Source: Pristimantibacillus sp052113225
GTDB lineage: Bacteria; Bacillota; Bacilli; Paenibacillales; Paenibacillaceae
Assembly: GCF_052113225.1 (NCBI RefSeq)
Contig: NZ_JBFRCT010000006.1
Location: 248,001 to 312,000, forward strand
DNA: 64,000 nt
Direction: 5' to 3'
Shown here: in pieces, positions 44,473 through 53,750 of the stretch
How the letters are laid out: each line of letters starts with the position of its first letter
Position numbering within the stretch: the stretch's first letter is position 1
The notes under the pieces: generated by a model
The model's database searches: none
Seen by the model: the letters and a program-made list of their open reading frames with translations, nothing else
Told to the model about the DNA's origin: nothing
Program-made: the position numbers and the translations under genes

Positions 44473-46281
44473 ATGAGAATGGGCTTTTCTAATCCAATGA
44501 CCAAGTTAAGTGTAAAGCAGCAGCTACTCTTATTATTCCTGCTTATGGTCAGCCCGATATTTATTCTACACAGCTATGGCAATTCAGAGGCCGAACAAAT
44601 ATTAAAGAGGCATGTCACGAATGCTTATGCTGAGCTTAACAAACAGAACCATACGCTGATCGACAGGGATATTGATACCGTCAATAAGATTACAACGACG
44701 ATTATCCAGAACCCGATTGCTCAACAGCTAGTACCAAAGGACGATGAAACGGTCATTGAACGCGTCAGAAAATACGAGAAAATGGACGCTTTGCTTGCTG
44801 GTTACTCAACTGCTTTAAATGGCGGGGAGGCTGTCTATTACAGCCTGTATATTTATGATCCTCATAATGAATATTTTTTCGCACCTAAAGTGCAAATGAT
44901 TCAAAGTGGTGTCTATTTCTTCACCGATGCGAATAAGCCGAAGTGGTTTGATACGGCTGTTTCTCTTAAGGGCTTAGGCTTTATGGAGATTATTGAGAAT
45001 AACGATATGCTAGTCAAAAAGCGGACACTCGCCTATATCCGCGCCGTTAATACGGTTAATCAAGGACATAGTGTAATAGGTGTACTGATTGCAACAAACA
45101 TGGATAAGAAGCTGGAAGAATCGATGCGATCCGTCTCTCTTCCAGGGGGCGAAATCTATTTTACAGATCAGCAGAACTACATATTAGCCTCTACGAATCC
45201 AAAGACGATGGGCACTAAGGTAGAACTTCCTGCAACCGCTTCCGGCAATCAGCCGGTCAACCTCGATAAGCCTATTATAAATTCGGAATACATCTACATG
45301 GCGAGTGATAATGAGCTCCTGCAGCAGCGCCTGACCTACAAAATACCGATTAAGTCGCTCCTTCAGCAGCAAAATGAAGTGAAGCGGGTCATTCAGCTAA
45401 TATCGGTTGCTTACATTTTATTTGGTTGTATAGTCATCTTCTATTTCTGGCGTTCCCTAATGACACCTTTGCAGAGACTAGCTACATTTGTCCGCAGTTA
45501 TGAGCCTGGCAAGCGAGTGCCAGAGACGCCTGGCAAAGGCAGAAATGACGAGGTGGGGGTATTGATTGGAGCTCTTTATGATATGGCCCGCCGGTTAAAT
45601 GGACTTATCCATGACAAATATCAGATGGAGATTAAGCAGCGGGAGAGCCAGCTGCAAATTTTGTATCAGCAAATTAATCCGCATCTTCTCTATAACACGC
45701 TTGAAAGTATCTATTGGAAAAGCTCGCTGGAGGGTAATTCTGAATCCGCCGAAATGATTAAGGAGCTGTCGAAGCTGATGAAGATCAGCTTAAGCCGCGG
45801 ACGGGAATTGATTACGCTCGCAGAAGAGCTGGAGCATGCGGCCGCTTATGTGAAGCTTCAGCAGAAGCGTTATGATTATGATTTCCAGGTCATCTGGTCG
45901 GTTCCAGACACAATGATGAACCATCTCATTCCGAAAGTAACTCTTCAGCCGTTAATTGAAAACGCGATGATCCATGGAGTCAAAAATATGGGAGAAGACG
46001 GCGAAATTCATATTACGGCAGAGTATGAAGGGGATAAGCTGCTTATTCGGGTTGAGGATAACGGCTTTAAAGATGTTGACTATAAAGCGATTGAGTCTCT
46101 ATTAAATGAGCCAACGGCTAATCCGACTTTTGGTTACGGCATTAAAAATATTCATCAGAGGCTTCAGCTTCATTTTGGCAATATCTATGGGATTCAATAT
46201 AAGAAAAGAAACGGCGGCGGAACCATTGTAACGATCGTGCTTCCATCAGCTGATGAAAGGAAGGAACAGGGCGATGTATAA
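44473..46281 (+). CDS. YesM-type sensor histidine kinase (fructan-type locus)
   Basis: 602 aa. Membrane helices at about 14-33 and 305-327 enclose an extracytoplasmic sensor domain. HAMP is followed by His_kinase with His404 in QQINPHLLYNTLESIYWKSS and a HATPase with EDNG and GIKNIHQRL. It is paired with the overlapping response regulator gene downstream (8-base overlap). The locus continues with a CUT1 transporter and, after a GNAT gene, a GH32 enzyme, so a fructo-oligosaccharide signal is plausible but not proven. Confidence 0.92.
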   Translation: MRMGFSNPMTKLSVKQQLLLLFLLMVSPIFILHSYGNSEAEQILKRHVTNAYAELNKQNHTLIDRDIDTVNKITTTIIQNPIAQQLVPKDDETVIERVRKYEKMDALLAGYSTALNGGEAVYYSLYIYDPHNEYFFAPKVQMIQSGVYFFTDANKPKWFDTAVSLKGLGFMEIIENNDMLVKKRTLAYIRAVNTVNQGHSVIGVLIATNMDKKLEESMRSVSLPGGEIYFTDQQNYILASTNPKTMGTKVELPATASGNQPVNLDKPIINSEYIYMASDNELLQQRLTYKIPIKSLLQQQNEVKRVIQLISVAYILFGCIVIFYFWRSLMTPLQRLATFVRSYEPGKRVPETPGKGRNDEVGVLIGALYDMARRLNGLIHDKYQMEIKQRESQLQILYQQINPHLLYNTLESIYWKSSLEGNSESAEMIKELSKLMKISLSRGRELITLAEELEHAAAYVKLQQKRYDYDFQVIWSVPDTMMNHLIPKVTLQPLIENAMIHGVKNMGEDGEIHITAEYEGDKLLIRVEDNGFKDVDYKAIESLLNEPTANPTFGYGIKNIHQRLQLHFGNIYGIQYKKRNGGGTIVTIVLPSADERKEQGDV

Positions 46282-47608
46282 CATACTGGTCGTAGACGAC
46301 GAACCACTTATTTGTAAAGGATTAAGCAGCGTACTGACTTCTTCAGGTATCGATATTTCGGCTATTCATATGGCAAATAACGGTTATGAGGCGCTAGATG
46401 TCCTGCGGACCGATGATATTGATCTGCTTATTACGGATATTCAGATGGGTTCTATGAACGGGATCGAGCTTATGCAGCAGGCAAAATTAATCAAGCCTTG
46501 GGTGCAGACGATTATCATCTCCGCACATGAGACATTCCAATATGCCCAAATGGCGATACGACTTGGGGCAAAAGATTATTTGATCAAACCACTTAACAAC
46601 GAGCAGTTTCTGGATTCCGTTCGTAATGTGCTGCTGAAGCTGCGTAAGCCTGAGCCAACGGAACAAGATGAGCTGCTTGCAGGTATGCAGGAGCATTTCC
46701 ATATGGATGAGCTTAATCCGCAGTCTGTGGAATGGCTGAATCAGCTGGTGAGCGACCAGCCTTCGCTGAAAGTACAGGATATTGCCCAGATTCTGAAAGA
46801 GAAGCATGGCATCATGCTGGAGGGGCCTTATTTCTCGATGATCCGCATCCGGTTGAATCTATCGGATCGTAACCGCCAATTGTCGAAGACCGATGAGAAG
46901 CTGCTTCGGTATGCGGCGCTTAATATCGTCAATGAGCTGTTCGACGAGCATTGGAATCGAACGGCCTTTTATGCCTCGGAGCGGGACCTCAATATTATTT
47001 TGCAATGGAATGAATTTCAATATGGGGAAACAGCCTCATCTGGCCTTATGAACGAACTGGATATGATTGGACGCAGCTTTCATTTTAACATTCAGAAATA
47101 TTTAGATATGACGAGTGTAATTGGCATCAGCCAGATTCTGAAAGGTATCGAGTTTATTGATGTCCTTCATGACCAAGTAATTAAAGCCCTTAGCTGTAAC
47201 GAACGGCATAAGGACCATTATGTGTTTTATTACGGGGATTTCAACTGGAATCAGTATTCACAGCGTCCGACGGAAGAGGAGTTCACGGCTCAAACCAGCT
47301 TAATCGTCGAGAAAGCGATGGAGTACATTAACGCCAATTATGCGCAAAAGGGTTTAACCCTCCATGAGGTTGCCCAGAACAATCATGTCAGCCCCAATTA
47401 CTTGAGCTACCTCTTCAAGAAAGAGACCGGCTATAACTTGTGGGAATATGTGGTGAAGCTGCGGATGGAAGAGAGCAAGCGGCTTCTTCTTAATACGGAT
47501 ATGAGGCGTTATGAGATTTCGGAGAAGGTTGGTTATGAATCACCGGAACATTTTAGCAAAATTTTCAAAAAGTATTACGGCATGAGCCCAAGTGAGCTAA
47601 AGAAGTAG
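46274..47608 (+). CDS. YesN-type AraC-family response regulator
   Basis: 444 aa. The receiver has D55 in ITDIQMGSMNG; the usual Met-Pro after the phospho-acceptor is Met-Gly here, a small departure from the family. The C-terminal AraC domain reads LTLHEVAQNNHVSPNYLSYL and YEISEKVGYESPEHFSKIF. The ATG at 46274 overlaps the end of the kinase gene, so the two are translationally coupled. Its expected target is the transporter operon at 47705. Confidence 0.92.
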   Translation: MYNILVVDDEPLICKGLSSVLTSSGIDISAIHMANNGYEALDVLRTDDIDLLITDIQMGSMNGIELMQQAKLIKPWVQTIIISAHETFQYAQMAIRLGAKDYLIKPLNNEQFLDSVRNVLLKLRKPEPTEQDELLAGMQEHFHMDELNPQSVEWLNQLVSDQPSLKVQDIAQILKEKHGIMLEGPYFSMIRIRLNLSDRNRQLSKTDEKLLRYAALNIVNELFDEHWNRTAFYASERDLNIILQWNEFQYGETASSGLMNELDMIGRSFHFNIQKYLDMTSVIGISQILKGIEFIDVLHDQVIKALSCNERHKDHYVFYYGDFNWNQYSQRPTEEEFTAQTSLIVEKAMEYINANYAQKGLTLHEVAQNNHVSPNYLSYLFKKETGYNLWEYVVKLRMEESKRLLLNTDMRRYEISEKVGYESPEHFSKIFKKYYGMSPSELKK

Positions 47609-47704
47609 AATTACTCATCATTGCCTTGGATATGCACATTACCTCGAGGGGGCCCTTTTTTTACAATAAGATATGAGGATCGTTAAAGAAAAGAGGGAGA
47701 CATA

Positions 47705-48628
47705 ATGGAGCAGCACGCTGCCGCAAACGCGCCTCTCGAGCGTAAAGGCCGATTTGCCGTATTTTTAAGGAAGCATTTCTGGGGACTATTATTCCTGCTT
47801 CCGGCTTTTATCATTTTTATTTTGTTTCTATGGGTCCCGATTATCAAAGGATTCGTGTACAGCTTCTACCACATTGATTTTGTAAAAGGGAACAGCTTTG
47901 TTGGGTTTGACAACTACAAAGTGGCGCTTCACGATGAGGATGCATGGACGGCTGTGAAGAACACCGTTTATTATATGTTCCTATGTCTTGTTATTGGCTT
48001 CTGGATTCCGATTATATTCGCCATTGCGATCTCGGAGATTCGCCGCTTCCAAGGTGTTGTCCGTGTGGCTGCTTATTTGCCGAATATTATTCCGGTCGTT
48101 GTCCTGTACGGATTATGGCGTTGGTTCTATGATCCGGTTGGGCCAATTAACGGTGTTATTACAGGGTGGTTTGGCAGTGAGCCGATTGCCTTCATGACGG
48201 ATAAAAGCTGGTCGATGATTTCACTTGTTATTATGGAATCTTGGCAGCAATTTGGTTCAGCTATGTTGATTTACTTAGCGGCTGTCCTCAGTATTCCACG
48301 GGACTGGTATGAGGCGGCAGAGATTGATGGGGCAGGGGTTTGGAACCGGATCCGTTACATTACTTTGCCTTCCATTAAGGGACTGCTTATCTTGCTGCTT
48401 ATTCTGCAGCTGATCGGTACCTCGCAAGGTTATCAATCACAGCTGGCTATGCTTGACGGGGGTCCTAATAATACGACTTTGACGTATGCCCTGCTTATTG
48501 TGAAATACGCATTTAACCAGCAAAATTACGGGGTTGCATCAGCACTTGGCGTTCTTATGTTTATCGTTTTGGGCTTACTCGCCATCATTCAATATAGGCT
48601 TCAAGGCAAGGAGGGAGATGTTCGATGA
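47705..48628 (+). CDS. CUT1 sugar ABC transporter permease (UgpA/LacF-like)
   Basis: 307 aa. Six membrane helices begin at GLLFLLPAFIIFILFLWVP; the EAA loop is YEAAEIDGAGVWNRIRYITLPS. It belongs to a different branch from the LplB-like permeases at 5022 and 31617. It ends with an ATGA overlap with the next permease, so the channel subunits are made in equal amounts. A GAGGGAG ribosome site precedes the ATG. The 96-bp gap after the regulator gene holds a short GGGCCC stem with seven Ts but no clear promoter. Confidence 0.9.
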   Translation: MEQHAAANAPLERKGRFAVFLRKHFWGLLFLLPAFIIFILFLWVPIIKGFVYSFYHIDFVKGNSFVGFDNYKVALHDEDAWTAVKNTVYYMFLCLVIGFWIPIIFAIAISEIRRFQGVVRVAAYLPNIIPVVVLYGLWRWFYDPVGPINGVITGWFGSEPIAFMTDKSWSMISLVIMESWQQFGSAMLIYLAAVLSIPRDWYEAAEIDGAGVWNRIRYITLPSIKGLLILLLILQLIGTSQGYQSQLAMLDGGPNNTTLTYALLIVKYAFNQQNYGVASALGVLMFIVLGLLAIIQYRLQGKEGDVR

Positions 48629-49497
48629 AACAGATGGATAGAGGGATTCTCTCTTCGTTTGACCTTAAGAAGAAGCCTATATTAGCAGGCTATTCGATCA
48701 TGGTGCTCGTGCTCATTATTATGTCTTGCTCCATGATTTATCCGATTCTTACGACATTGTTTAATGGATTGAAAACAAATGTGGAGGTTAACTCCTTCCC
48801 GCCGAAGTTTCTGCCAAATGTATGGCATTTCGATAACTTTGACAAGGGCTGGAATTTTATCGATCTGCCGGAGTTTCTAAGAAATACGCTTTATATTTTC
48901 GGGGGGAATCTTGTTATTACGGTCGTTGTACTTGGACTTGCTTCATTCAGCTTATCTAAGCTCAATGTGCCGTACCGGAGAGGAATTTATTTCTTCTTCA
49001 TGATGACCTTGTTTATTCCGCCAACGACTTATATCATTCCAAATTTTGTGAACCTGAAGGATCTGGGTCTTATGAACTCGTTTGCCGCCTTCTGGCTGCC
49101 GGCGGGTGCCAATGCCTTCTTCCTATTGCTGTTAAAAAATTTCTTCGATGATATTCACTATGAAATATTCGAAGCAGCGCGTATTGACGGTGCATCGGAC
49201 TGGAGAAGTTTCATTCAAATCGCATTTCCGCTTTCCGTACCGATTTTCTCAACGCTCGCTATCTTTATTTTCTCATCATCCTGGAATGATTGGTTCTGGC
49301 CATCGCTCATTATGCACAATGACAGCCATTACCCGCTGGCTACAGCGATCTACAAATATGTCATCAATGCTAAGGGACTAGCGCTTAATATTCGCTTTGC
49401 GATATTAACGATGGTGATGATCCCGCCAATTGTTGTGTTCCTTGTTTTCCAGAAGTATATCATGCGGGGACTTCATCTTGGTGGTGTCAAAGGATAG
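48625..49497 (+). CDS. CUT1 sugar ABC transporter permease (UgpE-like)
   Basis: 290 aa. The helices include SIMVLVLIIMSCSMIYPIL; the EAA loop reads FEAARIDGASDWRSFIQIAFPL; the C-terminus ends FQKYIMRGLHLGGVKG. Second channel subunit, start overlapping the previous stop. The lipoprotein gene follows after a hairpin spacer. No ATPase gene is present in the locus. Confidence 0.9.
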   Translation: MKQMDRGILSSFDLKKKPILAGYSIMVLVLIIMSCSMIYPILTTLFNGLKTNVEVNSFPPKFLPNVWHFDNFDKGWNFIDLPEFLRNTLYIFGGNLVITVVVLGLASFSLSKLNVPYRRGIYFFFMMTLFIPPTTYIIPNFVNLKDLGLMNSFAAFWLPAGANAFFLLLLKNFFDDIHYEIFEAARIDGASDWRSFIQIAFPLSVPIFSTLAIFIFSSSWNDWFWPSLIMHNDSHYPLATAIYKYVINAKGLALNIRFAILTMVMIPPIVVFLVFQKYIMRGLHLGGVKG

Positions 49498-49547
49498 TAT
49501 TCAAATCGTAATCATGCACATGATCGGAATAGGAATACACCTCGCAG

Positions 49548-49579
49548 GCTCCCTCGACTCTCAACTATGATGAGGGAGC
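49548..49579 (+). other. Intercistronic hairpin before the binding-protein gene
   Basis: GCTCCCTC (49548-49555) and GAGGGAGC (49572-49579), no T-run. It is placed at the permease/binding-protein junction like those at 6911 and 31544; here it would protect the 5' end of the binding-protein mRNA. Confidence 0.55.
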
Positions 49580-49612
49580 AGCAAATAAATTAAGTCGAGA
49601 AGGGGAGTTTCA

Positions 49613-51067
49613 ATGAGAAAGAACTTTGCTATGGGAGCAAGTGTTGTATTACTTTGTTCGATGCTTGCCGCTTGCGGCAGCAACAATAACAACGGCTCGA
49701 ACAACGGCAACCAGAAGCCTGCGGAGAGTAATGCAAGTGCTAGCACAAATACAGCAACAGATACGCCTGCAGCTACAGAAGATATTACACAAAAGAAAGT
49801 TAAGATCAGCATTTATTATCCTCTTCCTGACCAAGTGGAAAATCGTAAGCTCGAAGATGACAAGATCGCTCGCTTCAACAAAGTATATCCTAACGTTGAG
49901 ATCGTGAAGAGCGACTGGCATTATGCACCAAATGAGATTGGTATCAAAATGGCAGCGAACGAAGCTCCAACTTTCTTCAACACTTATGCAACAGAAGCGA
50001 AATTCCTCGTAGAAAAAGGCTGGGCAGCTGATATTACAGATCTGTACAATAGCTACGAGTTCAAAGATCAAATCAACCCTGTCCTCCAAAACCAATTCAT
50101 CATTGACGGTAAAGTGTACGGTGTTGCTCAAAAAGGTTATGTAACAACAACTGTCTTGAACAAAAAAATGCTCGATGATAAAGGCGTAGCGGTTCCTTCG
50201 TACGACTGGACTTGGGACGATATGCTGAACACAGCGAAAGGCGTAGCTGATTCGAAAAAAGGCATCGCTGGTGTCGCTCCAATGGGTAAAGGTAATGAAG
50301 CTGGATGGAACTGGACGAACTTCTTGTTCGAAGCTGGCGGCGAGATCCAAACGATCGCTGATGGCAAAGTAACTTCAGCATTCAACTCTGCTGCAGGCGC
50401 TAAAGCACTTGATTTCTATAACAAGCTGAGATGGGATGCAGACGTTATTCCGAAAGACTGGGCACTTGGCTGGGGTGATGCAGTAGGTGCATTTGGTCAA
50501 GGACGTACAGCAATGGTTATCGCTGGTGCTGAAGGCGTACTTGAGCAAGCACTTAACCAAGGCGGCATGAAAATTGAAGACGTTCTGACGTACCCAATGC
50601 CTGCTGCTGAAAAAGGCGGCAAACATACAGGCGTACTCGGCGGCGATTACCTGGTAATCAACCCGAACGCAACAAAAGATGAGCAAGAAATGGCATTCCG
50701 TTACATCACATTCGACTACTTCACTGACGATTACCTGGCATCGCTTGAAAAAGACATTCAAGCGCGTCAAACAGAAGGTAAATTCTTTATCCCGCCGCAC
50801 ATTAACTACTTCAGCCCAGAATCGGAGTATGGCAAACGTGCACAAGCGATCTTCGACAAATACGATAACGTATACAAATACAACGCAGAATCTAATGCTC
50901 TGCTGGACGGCAAACCTGAAGCTCAATACAACACGCAAGAATACTACGGCTCTATGACGAACGTGCTGCAAGAAGTATTCTCGAAGAAGGGTACCGACCT
51001 TCAAGGCCAGCTCGACGCTGCAGCAAATGAAATGCAAACGAAGTATTACGACGCTATAAAACCTTAA
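49613..51067 (+). CDS. Sugar-binding lipoprotein of the fructan-type CUT1 transporter
   Basis: 484 aa. A classic lipobox LAAC places the lipidated Cys at residue 21. An Asn/Ser/Thr/Ala linker to about 60 and an SBP_bac_1 domain follow. It should bind the oligosaccharide outside the cell for the permeases encoded upstream. Its codon use is strongly biased and uniform (for example GCA, GCT and CAA dominate), as expected for an abundant protein. A GGGGAG ribosome site precedes the ATG. Downstream lie repeat family B and a strong terminator. Confidence 0.9.
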   Translation: MRKNFAMGASVVLLCSMLAACGSNNNNGSNNGNQKPAESNASASTNTATDTPAATEDITQKKVKISIYYPLPDQVENRKLEDDKIARFNKVYPNVEIVKSDWHYAPNEIGIKMAANEAPTFFNTYATEAKFLVEKGWAADITDLYNSYEFKDQINPVLQNQFIIDGKVYGVAQKGYVTTTVLNKKMLDDKGVAVPSYDWTWDDMLNTAKGVADSKKGIAGVAPMGKGNEAGWNWTNFLFEAGGEIQTIADGKVTSAFNSAAGAKALDFYNKLRWDADVIPKDWALGWGDAVGAFGQGRTAMVIAGAEGVLEQALNQGGMKIEDVLTYPMPAAEKGGKHTGVLGGDYLVINPNATKDEQEMAFRYITFDYFTDDYLASLEKDIQARQTEGKFFIPPHINYFSPESEYGKRAQAIFDKYDNVYKYNAESNALLDGKPEAQYNTQEYYGSMTNVLQEVFSKKGTDLQGQLDAAANEMQTKYYDAIKP

Positions 51068-51090
51068 GGCTTCGTGGGTATCGGAAGGAC

Positions 51091-51199
51091 GGGAGTATCT
51101 CCTTCGGTCGCTGTTGCCATAGTGAAAACTAAATCAATTTTTATAAGGTATATTCACAATGGCAAAGGCGAACGTTCCACTCCTCAGGAGATACCCCTT
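51091..51199 (+). repeat. Palindromic repeat family B, copy 1
   Basis: About 109 bp. Outer arms GGGAGTATCTCC / GGAGATACCCC. Inner core GGTCGCTGTTGCCA / TGGCAAAGGCGAACG. The terminal stem GTGAA/TTCAC is unlike that of copy 2 (CACATTGC/GCAATGTG), yet paired in both. It lies between the binding-protein gene and its terminator, so it should be transcribed. Confidence 0.8.
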
Positions 51200-51220
51200 A
51201 CCTCAACAGAAAAAAATAAT

Positions 51221-51262
51221 AAACGGCCGTGCAGATGACATTCACTCTGCACGGCCGTTTTA
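51221..51262 (+). terminator. Terminator of the fructan-type transporter operon
   Basis: AAACGGCCGTGCAG pairs with CTGCACGGCCGTTT and ends in TTTTATG; a 14-bp perfect stem. Confidence 0.85.
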
Positions 51263-51340
51263 TGTAATAAACAGGAAAATTGTGGGCTGTATAGAATATA
51301 GCCGTGTATGAAATGAATTTTTAATAAGGAGTGATCGTTA

Positions 51341-52150
51341 TTGCATTTTCCTGTCGTAACAAAAGATTTGGCTGAACGTTTGGAGCAGTCTGAGGTTGAC
51401 TATATGACCTCTAGGGTGCTTGCCATTAAGGAGCGGGAAGGCAATCCAATGGGGGCTCTTGTTCAGCCTTTTGGCGGGGCTACAGCTTATTATGTGAAAG
51501 AAATGCCGTGGGGCAGTTTTAATACAGTAAAAGGAATCGGTGCAGGGGAGATTGGACTCATCGATGAAATGATTCAATTCTATCGTGAGCGAAGCCGCCC
51601 GTTTCAATTTGAGATTATTCCAAGTAAGGCAAATGGAGAATTGTTCAGCTGTTTAACCGGTCGCGGTTTTCATCAAGTTGGTTTTCATACAACACTTTAT
51701 GGCGTTCCAAGTGTGGAAAAGCCTTCTTATCCAAGCGGGATTACGGTTCGTGAATTAAACAAGGGTGAGTTCGAGCTTTATGGAAGACTACATTGTCTGG
51801 GAACCGGACTAAACGTGGATGGAGCAGGCCATGTAGCTGACAACAATCGAGTATTGTATAACCGTTCAGGATGGCGCTTCTTCATTGGGTATGTGGATGA
51901 TCAGCCTGCCGGTGTTGCTGTTATGTATATCAATAACAATATGGCGTCCCTCACTTTTGCGGCTACAATCCCGGAATTTAGAAGACGCGGCTTACAAACG
52001 GCATTTTTGAATCAACGAATTTATGAGGCGGCTCTTGCCGGCTGCGAGCTGGTTGTTGGACAGGCCTCTTATGCTTCTACTAGTCAAAACAATATGGAAA
52101 GAGCAGGACTGAGAATCGGCTATACGAGAGCAACATGGGCGGGTAAATAA
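51341..52150 (+). CDS. GNAT-family acetyltransferase
   Basis: 269 aa from a TTG, eight bases after AAGGAGTGAT. The C-terminal half holds the GNAT core: FFIGYVDDQPAGVAVMYINN, then LTFAATIPEFRRRGLQTAFL (acetyl-CoA loop RRRGLQT) and ASTSQNNMERAGLRIGYTR. The N-terminal half is a divergent domain of unknown role. The acceptor is unknown. It sits between the transporter terminator and the GH32 gene, and nothing ties it functionally to either. Confidence 0.82.
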   Translation: MHFPVVTKDLAERLEQSEVDYMTSRVLAIKEREGNPMGALVQPFGGATAYYVKEMPWGSFNTVKGIGAGEIGLIDEMIQFYRERSRPFQFEIIPSKANGELFSCLTGRGFHQVGFHTTLYGVPSVEKPSYPSGITVRELNKGEFELYGRLHCLGTGLNVDGAGHVADNNRVLYNRSGWRFFIGYVDDQPAGVAVMYINNNMASLTFAATIPEFRRRGLQTAFLNQRIYEAALAGCELVVGQASYASTSQNNMERAGLRIGYTRATWAGK

Positions 52151-52262
52151 TTATGATTAGCTAACAATTGACATATTTAATATGTCGTATATATTGGGTA
52201 TGTAAACGAAATGTTTCAGCAACATATGAAGTGGACAGTCAATCCAGACAGGAGAGATGAAC

Positions 52263-53657
52263 ATGGATCGTTACAGACCAAGGTATCATTTTACGGCACC
52301 GCATAATTGGATGAATGACCCGAACGGCCCTTTTCAGTTGAACGGCGAGTATCATTTGTTTTACCAGCATAATCCTTCGAAGCCGGAGTGGGGAGACATT
52401 CACTGGGGGCATGCAGTAAGTCTTGATTTGGTGAACTGGACTCATCTAGCGCCTGCACTAGCTCCTTCTTACGAGCTTGGAGAATCTCATTGTTACTCCG
52501 GCTGCGCTGTTGTAAATGGTGATGAGGTGGCGTTGTTCTATACGAGTATTGGTGAAGGTGATAGAAATCCGACGCATGGTGCCGAGCAGTGGATGGCCAA
52601 GGGCACGGATATGCGGACTTGGCATAAGCCCGACATAAATCCANTTCTTACCTCGGATCTGCATGGGGGGCTTCAAATTAAGGATTGGAGAGATCCATAC
52701 GTATGGAAGGAGCAGGATGGATGGCGTATGATTCTCGGTGGCACCTTTGAGGAGAAGGGCTGTGCTATGATCTATCATTCTGACGATTTGGAGAACTGGA
52801 GCTTCAAGGGATTACTGCATCAAGGGGATGAAGGGATTTGGGAATGTCCGCATCTTTTCCGTTTTGATGACAGAGTGGTGTTGTTCTATTCTCCAAGCAG
52901 TCAGGTACGATATATTTCCGGGAAGATTAGCGGTGATCGTCTAACGGATATTCAGAAGCATGGCACAGTTGACCATGGCGGCTGGGACGGCTTTTATGCC
53001 TCAACCGGATTTGTTGATGAGCAAGGGCGCAGTGTTCTGCTGGGATGGGTCCCGGAAGGTAATCGAGGTGAAGATTTCCCTGCTGATTTGAAATGGGCCG
53101 GAGCATTGGCGCTGCCACGTATTGTGGAGCTGAAGCCAAACGGTGTTCTCTCTATGGTGCCTGTACCAGAGCTTGCGGAGCTAAGAGGCGAGAACAGGAG
53201 CTTTAACGATATTCGTGTCGGTCACCTAAGTACAGGATTACACTCCACATCCTTTGAGTGCTTACTAGAGATCGATCGACGGACGCTGGAGAAAAACACA
53301 TTGACTCTATCCGTTTTCGCCTCGACATGTGGACAAGAGCACACGGATATCCATCTGGATGTGGCTTCGAATGCTATCACGATCGACCGCACCCATTCAA
53401 GCTTGTACCTTAACGTACATAAGTCCCCTGTAAAAGGAGAACTACCGTCTGCAGATGGTGCTGAACTTATCAAGCTGCGAATCTTCGCAGATCAATCGAT
53501 TATCGAAGTGTTTGTGAATGACGAAACCTGCCTCACAGCTAGAGTTTATCCTTCCTTGGAAGACAGCAATGGCATTGCGCTGCGTTCGAGCAGCNGTGAA
53601 GTGGTCGTCTCCAATATGCATGTTTGGGAGATGAAAGCAGCGGATATTCGTATTTAA
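52263..53657 (+). CDS. GH32 beta-fructosidase (sucrose-6-phosphate hydrolase / levanase type)
   Basis: 464 aa, no signal peptide. The five-bladed propeller carries the nucleophile D19 in HNWMNDPNG, the transition-state Asp in DWRDPYVW, and the acid/base E194 in IWECPHLF; a C-terminal beta-sandwich follows. It hydrolyses terminal beta-fructosyl bonds of sucrose, sucrose phosphate or fructo-oligosaccharides. With a CUT1 importer upstream and no PTS permease, unphosphorylated oligomers are likelier than sucrose-6-phosphate. I use the ATG at 52263 (eight bases after AGGAG). Two undetermined bases (52644, 53595) each leave one residue ambiguous but do not break the frame. Confidence 0.92.
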   Translation: MDRYRPRYHFTAPHNWMNDPNGPFQLNGEYHLFYQHNPSKPEWGDIHWGHAVSLDLVNWTHLAPALAPSYELGESHCYSGCAVVNGDEVALFYTSIGEGDRNPTHGAEQWMAKGTDMRTWHKPDINPXLTSDLHGGLQIKDWRDPYVWKEQDGWRMILGGTFEEKGCAMIYHSDDLENWSFKGLLHQGDEGIWECPHLFRFDDRVVLFYSPSSQVRYISGKISGDRLTDIQKHGTVDHGGWDGFYASTGFVDEQGRSVLLGWVPEGNRGEDFPADLKWAGALALPRIVELKPNGVLSMVPVPELAELRGENRSFNDIRVGHLSTGLHSTSFECLLEIDRRTLEKNTLTLSVFASTCGQEHTDIHLDVASNAITIDRTHSSLYLNVHKSPVKGELPSADGAELIKLRIFADQSIIEVFVNDETCLTARVYPSLEDSNGIALRSSSXEVVVSNMHVWEMKAADIRI

Positions 53658-53662
53658 TAAGC

Positions 53663-53695
53663 AAGGGCACCTGATTATTTGAGGGTGCCTTTTTA
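53663..53695 (+). terminator. Terminator of the GH32 gene
   Basis: AAGGGCACC and GGGTGCCTT form the stem, followed by TTTT. Confidence 0.85.
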
Positions 53696-53750
53696 TAATT
53701 ATCATGCATGATAATTATTAAGTCGTAGATGAAGCAGGAGGGTGAACGAG

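Noticed and set aside
47640..47668. Terminator between the regulator at 46274 and the permease at 47705
   Set aside because: Only a 6-base GGGCCC palindrome precedes the T-run; too weak to call.
52201..52225. cre-like site upstream of the GH32 gene
   Set aside because: TGTAAACG gives one good half-site, but the other half does not match the consensus.
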